DNA from: Epilithonimonas caeni DSM 17710
GTDB taxonomy: Bacteria; Bacteroidota; Bacteroidia; Flavobacteriales; Weeksellaceae
DNA length: 64,000 nucleotides
Direction: 5' to 3'
NCBI RefSeq assembly: GCF_000426465.1
Contig: NZ_AUFK01000018.1
Location: forward strand, 248,001-312,000
In this document: positions 37,342-46,013 of the stretch, one piece after another
Numbering within the stretch: position 1 is the stretch's first letter
Layout: every line of letters starts with the position of its first letter
The notes under the pieces: model-generated
Database searches by the model: none
Told to the model about the DNA's origin: nothing
Seen by the model: the letters and a program-made list of their open reading frames with translations, nothing else
Position numbers and translations under genes: made by a program

Positions 37342-38100
37342 TTAAACTATTATTTCTGTGCAATTTTTATTTTGTTTCTTCTTAGCATTTTGCAAAGCTT
37401 TACTAACTCTATTTAATACATCAATTTTCAATTCCCCCTTATTAAATTCAGTTACGCCACAAGAAACAGTAAGCTTAAAATGATTTTCATCTATATCAAA
37501 TGAAGAATTAGCAATAAGTTTTCTCTTTCTATCTGCTGCAACTTGAGCATTATATAATGATGTTTGTCTTGCAATAATTAAAAATTCATCGCCCCGCATA
37601 AAATATCTGTACGTTTCATCCGTTATTCGACTATCCTTTGCTAAAAGATCTCCAAGTTTTGTTAGAATTTTGTCAGCGACCTCATAGCTATTCTTATCGT
37701 TAAATTTTTTAAAATCATCTATATCAAACAGAATAATAGAAATTCGTTCTTCTTTACTTTCTCTACCTTTTTCTAAATTTTCTAAGTCATTTTCTAATGC
37801 TTTATAATTTTTTAGACCAGTTAATTCATCAATTTGGTTTTTTGCTTGTATTGATTTGAACCTATTATTAAAAAGTACAAATGAAAATGTAAAACAAGCC
37901 AGTGCTATTACCAATGACAGAATTGTAACTGTCCAAAAAGTGAGTGAAATTTCTAATTCAAGTTTTTCTTTTATATATGGTATATATTTTAGAACGATCA
38001 CCAGAATGAATGTAAGAAAGATATATTTTAGTACATCGTAAAAAACTCTTGAAAGAACATCTTTTTTAAACTTGGAAAATGAGTCTATTATATATTTCAT
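37342..38100 (-). CDS. Membrane GGDEF-domain protein (putative diguanylate cyclase), first gene of the CBASS operon
   Basis: The 252-residue protein has two membrane helices (about 24-42 and 54-77) and a GGDEF domain starting DELTGLKN (91-98). The metal-binding motif is FDIDDF (125-130) and the signature is RGDEF (169-173). N134 and D143, nine residues apart as in PleD, keep the guanine-contacting positions, while the usual GH..G between them is changed. The domain may thus make c-di-GMP or a related dinucleotide. I placed the start at 38100 because the longer frame to 38190 adds an unlikely hydrophobic stretch before the first helix. GGDEF proteins are scarce in Flavobacteriia. It lies three bases before the CD-NTase gene. 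Confidence 0.78.
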   Translation of the reverse strand: MKYIIDSFSKFKKDVLSRVFYDVLKYIFLTFILVIVLKYIPYIKEKLELEISLTFWTVTILSLVIALACFTFSFVLFNNRFKSIQAKNQIDELTGLKNYKALENDLENLEKGRESKEERISIILFDIDDFKKFNDKNSYEVADKILTKLGDLLAKDSRITDETYRYFMRGDEFLIIARQTSLYNAQVAADRKRKLIANSSFDIDENHFKLTVSCGVTEFNKGELKIDVLNRVSKALQNAKKKQNKNCTEIIV

Positions 38101-38678
38101 TGTATGTCGTGTTGTATTTAAAAAGTATATTAATGCAATCAATTTTTTTAAAAAAAAATTCAATGATGAGAAATTAATTATTTTATTCAATTGTGATCAT
38201 TTATCTCGACTTTTTAGGAGAAAGCCCTTCGGAATTAAAAAACCTCTTCAAATTATCCTTTTTTAGACTCGCAAAAATTTACTTTATATATAAGTTTATT
38301 TCTTTCAATAAAATATAATTTTTAATGTTTTGCAAAACAGTATATTATTTTATTAGGTATATTTTTTCCTTTTCAAACAGTTTTACAAAACTACTACTAT
38401 GTTAGCATATTTTTTTTTATTATTCATTTTGGTTTCATTTTTCTTAATAGGTCTACACAATTTCTCATTACTTGTCAAACAAATGTAATTCTGAATAAAT
38501 ATTCATATCTAAAAAGAGATTAAATAATTTTCGTTATTAACAATAATAAATATTTTTAATATTGGATAATTACGGTTTTCCGTAAAAAACAAAAATAAAA
38601 AACGTTACAAAGTTTCCACTCAGTATTTTTACTAATTTTTTTAATTATTTTAAAAGGTTTGTATAATCTGCAATAATA
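38101..38678. other. AT-rich upstream region of the CBASS operon
   Basis: No convincing gene lies in these 578 bases. The region is extremely AT-rich, and the only sharp feature is the palindrome at 38570-38585. The operon promoter must be here, but no clean TTTG/TAnnTTTG pair on the minus strand stands out. Confidence 0.5.
38570..38585. promoter_or_regulatory. TTACGG-type palindrome upstream of the CBASS operon
   Basis: TTACGGTTTTCCGTAA is a perfect palindrome with 6-bp arms and a 4-base centre, identical to 38954-38969. It is about 470 bases upstream of the GGDEF start, beyond the end of the DUF3606 gene. Confidence 0.55.
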
Positions 38679-38700
38679 AATCCTACCTTTCGTCAGGATT
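38679..38700. terminator. Hairpin after the DUF3606 gene
   Basis: AATCCT (38679-38684) pairs with AGGATT (38695-38700). It lies just downstream of the DUF3606 gene on the minus strand but has no long T-run. The same hairpin sequence occurs after the HTH gene at 38978-38999. Confidence 0.5.
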
Positions 38701-38722
38701 CATTAATTAAATTAAAAACTCA

Positions 38723-38899
38723 CTATTTCCCAAGATACTTCTGTGCCGCAGCAGCAGAAGTTCCAACAGCCTCAACTGCTTCTTGCAACTTCTCTTTGGT
38801 TACACCAAACTTTTTTGACCAGTATTCCAGTTCCCAAGTTTCGTTCACATTTACTTTACTTGCATCTTGAGGTCTTCTATTACTTAAATCGTCGCTCAT
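38723..38899 (-). CDS. DUF3606-like small protein
   Basis: A 58-residue frame starting MSDDLSNRRPQDASKVNVNE and continuing ETWELEYWSKKFGVTKEKLQ ends AAQKYLGK. This is the classic DUF3606 pattern (NRRPQD, then an aromatic-rich helix and GVTKEKL), a short stress-associated protein of unknown function. It is too short to appear in most gene calls. It has the palindrome TTACGGTTTTCCGTAA 55 bases upstream and a hairpin downstream. The sequence is less AT-rich than its surroundings, as expected for a real gene. Confidence 0.85.
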   Translation of the reverse strand: MSDDLSNRRPQDASKVNVNETWELEYWSKKFGVTKEKLQEAVEAVGTSAAAAQKYLGK

Positions 38900-38953
38900 A
38901 ATAAATAATTTTTGGTTAGTAAAGTAAATGTAAAGATGTATAATATTATATCA

Positions 38954-38969
38954 TTACGGTTTTCCGTAA
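38954..38969. promoter_or_regulatory. TTACGG-type palindrome upstream of the DUF3606 gene
   Basis: TTACGGTTTTCCGTAA is identical to the copy at 38570-38585 and lies 55 bases before the DUF3606 start, a position expected for an operator. Confidence 0.6.
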
Positions 38970-38977
38970 AATAAAAA

Positions 38978-38999
38978 AATCCTAACTCTCGTCAGGATT
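38978..38999. terminator. Terminator after the HTH gene
   Basis: AATCCT (38978-38983) pairs with AGGATT (38994-38999), with T-runs or A-runs on both sides, so it can act in both directions. It is 20 bases beyond the stop of the minus-strand HTH gene. Confidence 0.65.
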
Positions 39000-39018
39000 T
39001 TTTTATTTTTAATCTATT

Positions 39019-39240
39019 TTAAAGACCAACCATTTCAAAGAATTTGGATAATTTAATATTTTTAGCCTCACATATTCTCATTATAGTAATTAAACTAACT
39101 TGGTAAGTTTCATCTTCTCTAATTCTTCTTACTGTCTTCTCATCAATATTGTTTTCAGTTGCAAATTGACTATTATTGTTCAAAGGAATAACCCATTTAT
39201 CCCTTATAAATTCAACAATCTTTCTATTTGCAATTTTCAT
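39019..39240 (-). CDS. Small HTH (XRE-like) DNA-binding protein
   Basis: The 73-residue protein reads as a compact helix-turn-helix domain: NNSQFATENNIDEKTVRRI is a helix-turn-helix-type segment and SLITIMRICEAKNIKLSKFF matches the last two helices of XRE proteins. It is short enough to be only a DNA-binding domain. A perfect inverted repeat (AATTCGGA and TCCGAATT) lies 32 bases upstream, suggesting autoregulation. It stands between the CBASS segment and the SusC/SusD cassette. Confidence 0.7.
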   Translation of the reverse strand: MKIANRKIVEFIRDKWVIPLNNNSQFATENNIDEKTVRRIREDETYQVSLITIMRICEAKNIKLSKFFEMVGL

Positions 39241-39271
39241 GTAAACAAATAAAAGTGATATTTTACTAAAT

Positions 39272-39293
39272 AATTCGGACTTAAATCCGAATT
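39272..39293. promoter_or_regulatory. Candidate operator of the HTH gene and the leader promoter
   Basis: AATTCGGA (39272-39279) and TCCGAATT (39286-39293) form a perfect 8-bp inverted repeat with a six-base centre. It lies between the HTH gene start and the divergent promoter at 39312-39343, so it could control both. Confidence 0.5.
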
Positions 39294-39311
39294 GTCAATA
39301 TTTTTGCTATA

Positions 39312-39343
39312 TTTGTAAAACAAGTTACTGAAATGTAACTTTG
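39312..39343 (+). promoter_or_regulatory. Bacteroidota-type promoter of the SusC/SusD cassette
   Basis: TTTG at 39312-39315 and TAACTTTG at 39336-39343 are 20 bases apart and match the consensus fully. The first gene starts 525 bases further on, so the transcript has a long 5' leader. Confidence 0.65.
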
Positions 39344-39349
39344 CGATAC

Positions 39350-39867
39350 TTCAACAAAATAATAGAAGCTATTGCTTAGAATCTTGCTTTTGAAAACTGG
39401 TAATTTTTAATTGAGACAAGAGGATAAGTTTTTAAGCTCACGACCTAGGCGTGGGCTCTCTTGTCTGTCTCTCGGTATACCAGTGCCTCAAAAGCTGATA
39501 ATGTAGAGTTCCACGCCGTTTTTATTACCTATGCTGTCCGCTATTTCTACAAATCTAAGCTGCTTTCAAAATACAGTATCATAAGACACAATACAATGAG
39601 GTGTACAACTCATTGCGGCTTACAGCTTTCACGGGAAACAATTTCATTTATATTAATTTTTTTATGATTGTTTGGGCAGGAGGTTTACCTCCGCAAAGGA
39701 TGCCTCCTCTCAAGCATATCATTTCAAGCAACAACTAAAACAGATATAAGACACAGATAATTTACAGTAACCATTAGAAAAGAAAAAGCCCTTTCCGCAA
39801 GAGTTTGGCGACCAAACGGAAAGAGCATAATCAGTGATTAATAATTATTAAAAACCTATTCAAAAGT
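39350..39867 (+). ncRNA. Long structured 5' leader of the thioredoxin/SusC/SusD operon
   Basis: This 518-bp leader holds several strong helices. GGCGTGG (39448-39454) pairs with CCACGCC (39511-39517), and the helix extends inward through CTCT/AGAG. GGAGG-TTTA-CCTCC forms a hairpin near 39679-39692. CTTTCC (39791-39796) pairs with GGAAAG (39818-39823) around an inner stem GTTTGG/CCAAAC. A 68-codon frame at 39461-39667 starts with TTG and overlaps the first helix. I treat this as RNA structure rather than a gene, possibly a regulatory leader for the operon. The class is unknown to me. Confidence 0.5.
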
Positions 39868-41166
39868 ATGAAAAATATCTTTTGCAGGAGAATCCTGTCC
39901 CTTGTTTTTACCCTTTGGGTGGCCACAATTTCCTTTGCCCAGAATAAATCTATTAAAGTTGGAGAATTTCTTCCAGATAGCTTCTGGACAACTTCTTTTC
40001 AGGTGGTCAACCATCCACAAAAAACCTTAGACCTTTCTGAGGATAGGAACAAACTCATCCTGCTTGACTTCTGGAACACCTGGTGTAGTGCCTGCCTGAA
40101 AGCGTTTCCCAAAATGGAACAGCTTAAGGAACAGTTCGGGGATAAAGTAAAGATCCTGGCAGTAAGCAACCAGGACCGCCAGACCCTTGAAAAGTTCTTT
40201 ACCTCCAAAAACGGTCAGCGTTTCAATAATGTTGTCTCCGTAGCAGGAGACCAGCTCTTTCATCCCTTGTTTCCGCATCAGGGCGTTCCCTATGTTGTAT
40301 GGATCAAAGATGGAAAGCTACTCAGCACAACAGACGGTGCCCAGGTCAATGAAAATACCATCAGTAAGGTCTTAGGCGGGGAAAGTTCCGGTCTTCAGAC
40401 CGTCATCCAGATGAGCAGGGAAAGACCCCTGATGCTCTCCGAAGATTTTGACCGTGAAAAAGGTTTGTCAATGATCAATTATTCCCTTTTCGCGAAAGGA
40501 AGAATACGGGGAATGGGCTTTGGCTCAGCTTTTCGAAGATCGGGTAATCAGATATACGGAAGACAGTTTACCAATCTTTCCCTTCTTGAGATCTTTTCCA
40601 CGCTTGCCGATGAGATATTTCAGATGCGTAAAGAATCCTTTAGCGAGAAACGAAGAATTGTTGAAGTCCAAAACCCAACATTACTGGACTACATCAAAAA
40701 GGCTGACGGATCCGTAGAAGATGGCAATCTCTACAGCTATGAGTACATTGTTCCGCTATCCAAGGCAGATTCGCTCTATCCGTTAATGCTGAAAAATATC
40801 AGCGAGTATGCAGATTATAGCGCTACGATCGAAAAAAGGAAGGTTAGATGTCTGGTACTAAAAAGGACATCATCCGTAGATAAGCTAAAGACCAAAGGAG
40901 GTCCAACTCGTTTTTCATTCTCAATGACAGGAACGACCTTGAAAAATGCTTCACTCTATAAATTAGTCAATAACCTGAATGCCATTCCCACGGTTTCCTT
41001 ACCAATAGTGGATGATACAGGAATCACGGGCAATGTAGACCTGACAATGGGTGCGATCTCGGATGTACCTTCTATCAGGAGAACGCTTTCAAAATATGAC
41101 CTGGATCTACAGGAAGAAGAGCGTGAAATCGATATGCTGGTCATAAGGGACAAATTGAAAAATTAG
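39868..41166 (+). CDS. TlpA-like thioredoxin-domain protein, secreted
   Basis: The 432-residue protein has a signal peptide (about 1-24, ending SFAQ). A thioredoxin-fold redox domain (about 30-165) contains WCSAC with Cys73 and Cys76, in the context LILLDFWNTW. The C-terminal half (about 190-432) has no motif I know; its end EEREIDMLVIRD resembles C-terminal parts of other Bacteroidota redoxins. TlpA-like proteins next to SusC/SusD pairs are a common arrangement; the role may be reduction of a periplasmic partner. It starts 94 bases before susC and probably leads that operon. Confidence 0.85.
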   Translation: MKNIFCRRILSLVFTLWVATISFAQNKSIKVGEFLPDSFWTTSFQVVNHPQKTLDLSEDRNKLILLDFWNTWCSACLKAFPKMEQLKEQFGDKVKILAVSNQDRQTLEKFFTSKNGQRFNNVVSVAGDQLFHPLFPHQGVPYVVWIKDGKLLSTTDGAQVNENTISKVLGGESSGLQTVIQMSRERPLMLSEDFDREKGLSMINYSLFAKGRIRGMGFGSAFRRSGNQIYGRQFTNLSLLEIFSTLADEIFQMRKESFSEKRRIVEVQNPTLLDYIKKADGSVEDGNLYSYEYIVPLSKADSLYPLMLKNISEYADYSATIEKRKVRCLVLKRTSSVDKLKTKGGPTRFSFSMTGTTLKNASLYKLVNNLNAIPTVSLPIVDDTGITGNVDLTMGAISDVPSIRRTLSKYDLDLQEEEREIDMLVIRDKLKN

Positions 41167-41260
41167 CTCCCGGATATACTAAAGAGAATAGTAATAAGGA
41201 AAAGCATTCCCTTATCTCATTTCAAAAACTAAACAATTAATCAAACTGTAATTTTTAACT

Positions 41261-44200
41261 ATGAAGAAACTATACATCCCGCTATTGCTATGCTGTACGC
41301 TGTCACTCACGGCACAGCACACTGTTTCAGGTTATGTGATCACTGAAGAAAATTCGCTTCCGCTTTCGGGAGCAACGATCAATATTCTAAATTTAAAAAC
41401 TGTTACAATCACTGATAAAAATGGCTTTTTCAAACTTCCTGCGAATGGGGAAAAGGTCACCCTGAATATTTCGCACAGCGGCTACAAATCTGTATCGCTT
41501 GATGTAGCATTACCACTTAATACACCGCTGAGAATTGTTCTTTCGTACAAAGTGAATGACATTCAGGAAGTGAATATCTCCACCGGTTACCAGAAGATCC
41601 CCAAGGAAAGAGCTACCGGTTCCTTTACATTCACGGATAATAAACTGCTTAATCAACAGGTCAGTACCAATATACCCGACAGGCTTGCCAATGTTGCCGG
41701 AGGTGTTTTCCTGGAGCGGGGACGTTCCGGAAGTCCCCAGCTGATGGTCAGAGGGCTCAGTACCATCAACGGCCCTAAATCCCCTTTGATCGTGGTCGAT
41801 AATTTTCCCTATGAAGGCGACATCAGTAATATCAATCCCAATATGGTGGAAAACATCACGGTACTGAAAGATGCCTCAGCAGCCAGTATATGGGGCGCAA
41901 GAGCCGCCAATGGGGTGATTGTCATTACTACAAAAACAGGAAAATTCAATCAGCCTGTCAAAGTGGAATTCAATTTCAATACAAGCTTTAGCCCCAAGCC
42001 TGATTTTGGCTATCTGAAAACAATGTCATCTTCCGATTTTATAGAGGTCGAAAAAGGATTATTTCAAAAAGGCTTTTATAACAGTGATATCAACTCTTCC
42101 TCTCATCCTGTCCTGTCACCTGTGGTCGATCTGTTGAATAAAGCAAAAAACGGATTGATCTCTTCCGATGAAGCTGATCGTCAGATTCAGCAACTAAAGA
42201 ACATTGACGCCAAAGAACAGTTCCGCCGCTATATGTACACGCCTTCGGAAAAAAGACAATACTACGTAGGGATTACGGGGGGAGCTCCCGCATTTTTATG
42301 GAGCACTGCATTGGGTTATGATGATAATACTGGCAATCTCGGGGAAGACTATAACAGGATGAATCTGCGTTTCCAGAATGTATGGAAACCACTAAATAAA
42401 TTATCGCTCACCAGCAGTCTTTATTATACGGAAACTACTACTAAAAGCGGGCGTACTGCCTATGGCGGGATCATAATGGGAAGAAACTCGTTCGTTCCCT
42501 ATATGAAGCTGGCAGATGAGAACGGCCGTCCCCTGGTTGTGTACAAAGATTATAACCAGAACTACAAGGACAGCTTTGAAAAGGGAAAGCTGAATGACTG
42601 GAATTATTATCCTCTGACGGACTGGCAGAATGATGGGATAAAAACCAAAGCCTCGGAAGTGATGGTCAACGCTGGCATCAATTATAAAATATGGAAAGGA
42701 CTGGAAGCAGATGTAAAATACCAGCATCAACGTTTGAATGACAATTCTGATAATTTGCATAATGCCCAGAGTTACTACGCGAGGAACTACGTCAATAGTT
42801 TTGCACAGATCAATAACGGCAATGTAACGTTCATTGTTCCCAAAGGAGGTATTTTAGACCAATCCGCTTCTTTGACCACCATCAACAATATCAGAGGGCA
42901 GCTCAGCTACAACGGGCAATGGAACAGGCATAACATCTCCGCCATAGCAGGAGGTGAAAGCCGTGATGCCGTCAGGACATACAATTACAGCCGCTATTAT
43001 GGATTTGATGAGGAACGGATGACCTCCGGCGCCGTAGATTATGCCCATCAATACCCGCTGCTTCCCACAGGCAGCACTGATTTCATACAGCGAAACCAGT
43101 CTCTGGGAAAACGTACCACCCGTTTTGTTTCCCTTTATGCCAATGCAGCCTATACCTTCGATAACAGATATACGGTTTCCGCAAGTTTCCGAAGGGATGC
43201 CAGCAACCTGTTCGGGCTTAAAACGAACGATCAGTGGAACCCTTTCTGGTCGGTAGGTTCCTTATGGGATATTTCCAAAGAAAATTTCTACAAGATAGCC
43301 TGGCTTCCGACCCTGAAGCTAAGAGGTTCTTTCGGCTATAATGGGAATATCGATCCTGCAATGGTGGCAGTAAGTACAATTGCCTACGACCTGGATAACT
43401 CAGTTTACACAGGAACACCAATGGCCCGAATCGACAATTATTACAATCCAAACCTTCGATGGGAAACCTCAAGTATGGTTAACATGGGTCTCGACTTTTC
43501 ATCCCGGAACAACAGGGTCAGCGGCTCCGTGGAATATTTTATGAAGAAGGGGACCAATCTCTTTGGCCCTGCGCAGATGGACTACACCACAGGTATTGAT
43601 TATATGCGTTCCAATGTGGCAGAGATCAAAGGAAAAGGAATGGATATAGTCCTCAAAACACTCAACATTGATAAGGTCATTCAATGGAACACGATTCTCA
43701 ACTTCAGCATTTATCACGATAAGATAACAAAATATTATCTGCTGAATCCAATGGCCAATCAATTTATCGGCAATGGATCTTCCGTACCGATTTCAGGAAT
43801 TGAAGGAAAACCGGTGTATTCCATATTCGCTTACCAATGGGCGGGACTGGACCCCAAAACGGGAGATCCCAGAGGCTATCTTAATGGCGCAGTAAGCAAG
43901 GACTATTCGGCGCTTATAGGCGCAGGAACATCGGTCAATGACCTGGTGTTTTTTGGTTCAGCTCTACCCACGGCATATGGCTCGTTCATCAACTCTGTGG
44001 GCTATCAGAATTTCAGTCTCGATATCGGTATTGTATTTAAATTGGGATACTACTTCAGAAGAAGTTCAATAAACTATACCAACTTATACAGGAGCTGGAC
44101 GGGACATAGTGATTTTGCCGACCGATGGCAGAAAGAAGGTGATGAAGCATTAACGGATGTTCCTTCCAATACTTTACAGAGCAACGCCAACAGGGATGCT

Positions 44201-44455
44201 TTTTACAATGGTTCGAGCGTGCTGGTGGAAAAGGCAGACCACATCCGTTTGCAATACATCAATCTCAACTATCGTTTCAATAAACATTTTTTGGGACCGA
44301 GAATGTTCAAAGATCTCAGTTTATTTGTAAACCTCAGTGACCTCGGTCTGTTGTGGAAAGCCAATAAAAGTGGAATCGATCCGGATTTTAACCTGGGTGG
44401 CAACGGATTGAAACCACCCTCCGTGTATACCATTGGATTACGTGCAAATTTCTAA
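41261..44455 (+). CDS. SusC/RagA-type TonB-dependent outer-membrane transporter
   Basis: The 1064-residue protein has a signal peptide, a carboxypeptidase-regulatory-like beta-sandwich (about 22-95), a plug with VRGLSTINGPKSPLIVVDNFP and LKDASAASIWGARAANGVIVITTKTG, and a large barrel ending GLRANF with a terminal Phe. This is the SusC/RagA family that forms a lidded pore with a SusD lipoprotein. The SusD-type gene follows at 44573. It is GC-richer than the AT-rich defence genes around it. Substrate is unknown; there are no hydrolase genes nearby, so it may take up peptide-like or metal-chelate cargo instead of sugars. Confidence 0.92.
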   Translation: MKKLYIPLLLCCTLSLTAQHTVSGYVITEENSLPLSGATINILNLKTVTITDKNGFFKLPANGEKVTLNISHSGYKSVSLDVALPLNTPLRIVLSYKVNDIQEVNISTGYQKIPKERATGSFTFTDNKLLNQQVSTNIPDRLANVAGGVFLERGRSGSPQLMVRGLSTINGPKSPLIVVDNFPYEGDISNINPNMVENITVLKDASAASIWGARAANGVIVITTKTGKFNQPVKVEFNFNTSFSPKPDFGYLKTMSSSDFIEVEKGLFQKGFYNSDINSSSHPVLSPVVDLLNKAKNGLISSDEADRQIQQLKNIDAKEQFRRYMYTPSEKRQYYVGITGGAPAFLWSTALGYDDNTGNLGEDYNRMNLRFQNVWKPLNKLSLTSSLYYTETTTKSGRTAYGGIIMGRNSFVPYMKLADENGRPLVVYKDYNQNYKDSFEKGKLNDWNYYPLTDWQNDGIKTKASEVMVNAGINYKIWKGLEADVKYQHQRLNDNSDNLHNAQSYYARNYVNSFAQINNGNVTFIVPKGGILDQSASLTTINNIRGQLSYNGQWNRHNISAIAGGESRDAVRTYNYSRYYGFDEERMTSGAVDYAHQYPLLPTGSTDFIQRNQSLGKRTTRFVSLYANAAYTFDNRYTVSASFRRDASNLFGLKTNDQWNPFWSVGSLWDISKENFYKIAWLPTLKLRGSFGYNGNIDPAMVAVSTIAYDLDNSVYTGTPMARIDNYYNPNLRWETSSMVNMGLDFSSRNNRVSGSVEYFMKKGTNLFGPAQMDYTTGIDYMRSNVAEIKGKGMDIVLKTLNIDKVIQWNTILNFSIYHDKITKYYLLNPMANQFIGNGSSVPISGIEGKPVYSIFAYQWAGLDPKTGDPRGYLNGAVSKDYSALIGAGTSVNDLVFFGSALPTAYGSFINSVGYQNFSLDIGIVFKLGYYFRRSSINYTNLYRSWTGHSDFADRWQKEGDEALTDVPSNTLQSNANRDAFYNGSSVLVEKADHIRLQYINLNYRFNKHFLGPRMFKDLSLFVNLSDLGLLWKANKSGIDPDFNLGGNGLKPPSVYTIGLRANF

Positions 44456-44572
44456 ATCTTTGACCTAACATTACTTATTATATTATGAAATCGCCATTAA
44501 TAAGCTTGCTAACCAACAACAATGAAGATGGGCGATAAAATATGTCCTTTGAAAAACAATAAATATCTGCAT

Positions 44573-45928
44573 ATGAAAAAGTCATTTAAAATAACATTAG
44601 GATTATTATCTGTATTGATGATACTGACAGGCTGTAACCGTTTTCTGGATGAAAGGTCTGATTCGACACTCGCCGTGCCTGTGAGCCTTGAAGATAATCA
44701 GGCATTGATGGATCGCCTTTCTGATGTGATGATCAATTTTGCATCCAGCGGACTGGCTTCCTGTGATGAACTCTATTTGTCGGATGCCGATTTTGAAGCT
44801 ATGGAATATCATGAGGATAAAAGATTGTACACCTGGCAGAAAGATCATGTGTCCGCCAGTCAGGGTGCTGGCAATGATTGGTATTATACGTACAAAGGTA
44901 TTTATATTTCTAATGTTGTCCTCAATAATCTGGACAGCTACGCCATTCCGGGAGCCGAAAACGTAAGAGGCCAGGCATTGGCAATGAGAGCGATACGCTA
45001 TCTCGATGCGGCGCAGATCTGGTGTCCTGCCTACAGCAATGCTAAGGCTTCAACAGATCTGGGACTTCCGCTTCGTTTGGATCCGGATATGAATATTCCC
45101 TCCCAGCGTTCTACAGTGAAACAAACCTATGATCAGATCCTGAAAGACCTGCATGAAGCTGTGGATCTTTTGCCGGTCAAACAGGTTGCTGCCAGCAGAC
45201 CATCTAAAATTACGGCATTAGCATACCTTGCAAGGACTTATCTCTTTATGGGCGATTATCAGAAATCCCTAGCCTATGCCTTGCAGGCGTTGAGCTATCA
45301 AAATACGCTCTTGGATTTCAATACACTGAACGTAACAGAATCATACCCCATCAAAAATATGAATGTTGAAGTTTTGCTGCGGACAACTATGCGGATCTCA
45401 GCACCCGTACGCTTTGCAGCAGCTAAAGTGACTGATACGCTTTATCAGAGTTATCATTCTAATGACATCAGAAAGTCCGCTTATTTCACAGTAAATGCTA
45501 ACGGTGATATTTCTTTTAAGGGCAATTATACCGGAGGCTCCTCAGGGAAAATGACAAGTGTTACAGTGGACGAATTGTACCTGATCGCAGCAGAATCCTA
45601 TGCCCAAACGAACGACATCGCCAATTCTATGATGATGCTAAACAGTCTCCTTATCAAGAGATGGAAAAACGGAACCTATATTCCGTTTACAGCCAGCTCA
45701 AAGCAAGAAGCCTTATCGATCATCAAAAAGGAAAGATGCAAGGAACTGTTGTTCAGGGGAATTCGCTGGGCAGATCTTAAGCGGTATAACCGGGACGGGG
45801 CTAATATTACGTTAACAAGAACGGTCAAAGGACAAACTTATACGTTGCCTCCGAATGACCTTCGGTATGCAATAGCCATCCCTGAAGAAATTATAACGCT
45901 AAGCGGAATGCCTCAGAATCCAAGATAA
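44573..45928 (+). CDS. SusD/RagB-type surface lipoprotein
   Basis: The 451-residue protein has a lipoprotein signal with lipobox ILTGC (Cys near residue 21). It has the helical TPR-like body of SusD proteins, including ITALAYLARTYLFMGDYQKSL and the C-terminal KERCKELLFRGIRWADLKR signature of the family. It forms the lid over SusC. I moved the start from 44522 to 44573 because the earlier ATG adds a charged stretch before the signal peptide. It follows susC by about 120 bases. Confidence 0.9.
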   Translation: MKKSFKITLGLLSVLMILTGCNRFLDERSDSTLAVPVSLEDNQALMDRLSDVMINFASSGLASCDELYLSDADFEAMEYHEDKRLYTWQKDHVSASQGAGNDWYYTYKGIYISNVVLNNLDSYAIPGAENVRGQALAMRAIRYLDAAQIWCPAYSNAKASTDLGLPLRLDPDMNIPSQRSTVKQTYDQILKDLHEAVDLLPVKQVAASRPSKITALAYLARTYLFMGDYQKSLAYALQALSYQNTLLDFNTLNVTESYPIKNMNVEVLLRTTMRISAPVRFAAAKVTDTLYQSYHSNDIRKSAYFTVNANGDISFKGNYTGGSSGKMTSVTVDELYLIAAESYAQTNDIANSMMMLNSLLIKRWKNGTYIPFTASSKQEALSIIKKERCKELLFRGIRWADLKRYNRDGANITLTRTVKGQTYTLPPNDLRYAIAIPEEIITLSGMPQNPR

Positions 45929-45959
45929 AGACGAAAGCAATAGAATAAGATCTATAAAA

Positions 45960-45992
45960 GAAGGCTGGCAAGTGCCAGCCTTCGATTTATTC
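45960..45992. terminator. Terminator between susD and the DUF6520-like gene
   Basis: An 11-bp perfect stem pairs GAAGGCTGGCA (45960-45970) with TGCCAGCCTTC (45973-45983) around a two-base loop. It separates convergent genes, but its T-run is weak. Confidence 0.75.
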
Positions 45993-46013
45993 CTCATTTA
46001 TTGTCAACAATAA

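Noticed and set aside
37342-38100. Minimal CRISPR polymerase (mCpol) of a Panoptes system
   Set aside because: It has the DELTGLKN start and RGDEF signature of a full GGDEF domain and two membrane helices, in contrast to the short soluble mCpol. The resemblance of the operon to Panoptes is kept only as a hypothesis.
38161-38266. Short plus-strand frame upstream of the CBASS operon
   Set aside because: It lies in low-complexity AT-rich sequence with no domain and no promoter, so I treat it as non-coding.
39461-39667. 68-codon frame in the operon leader
   Set aside because: It starts with TTG, overlaps a strong RNA helix and has no signal of a domain. I list the region as a structured leader instead, but a real small peptide cannot be fully excluded.
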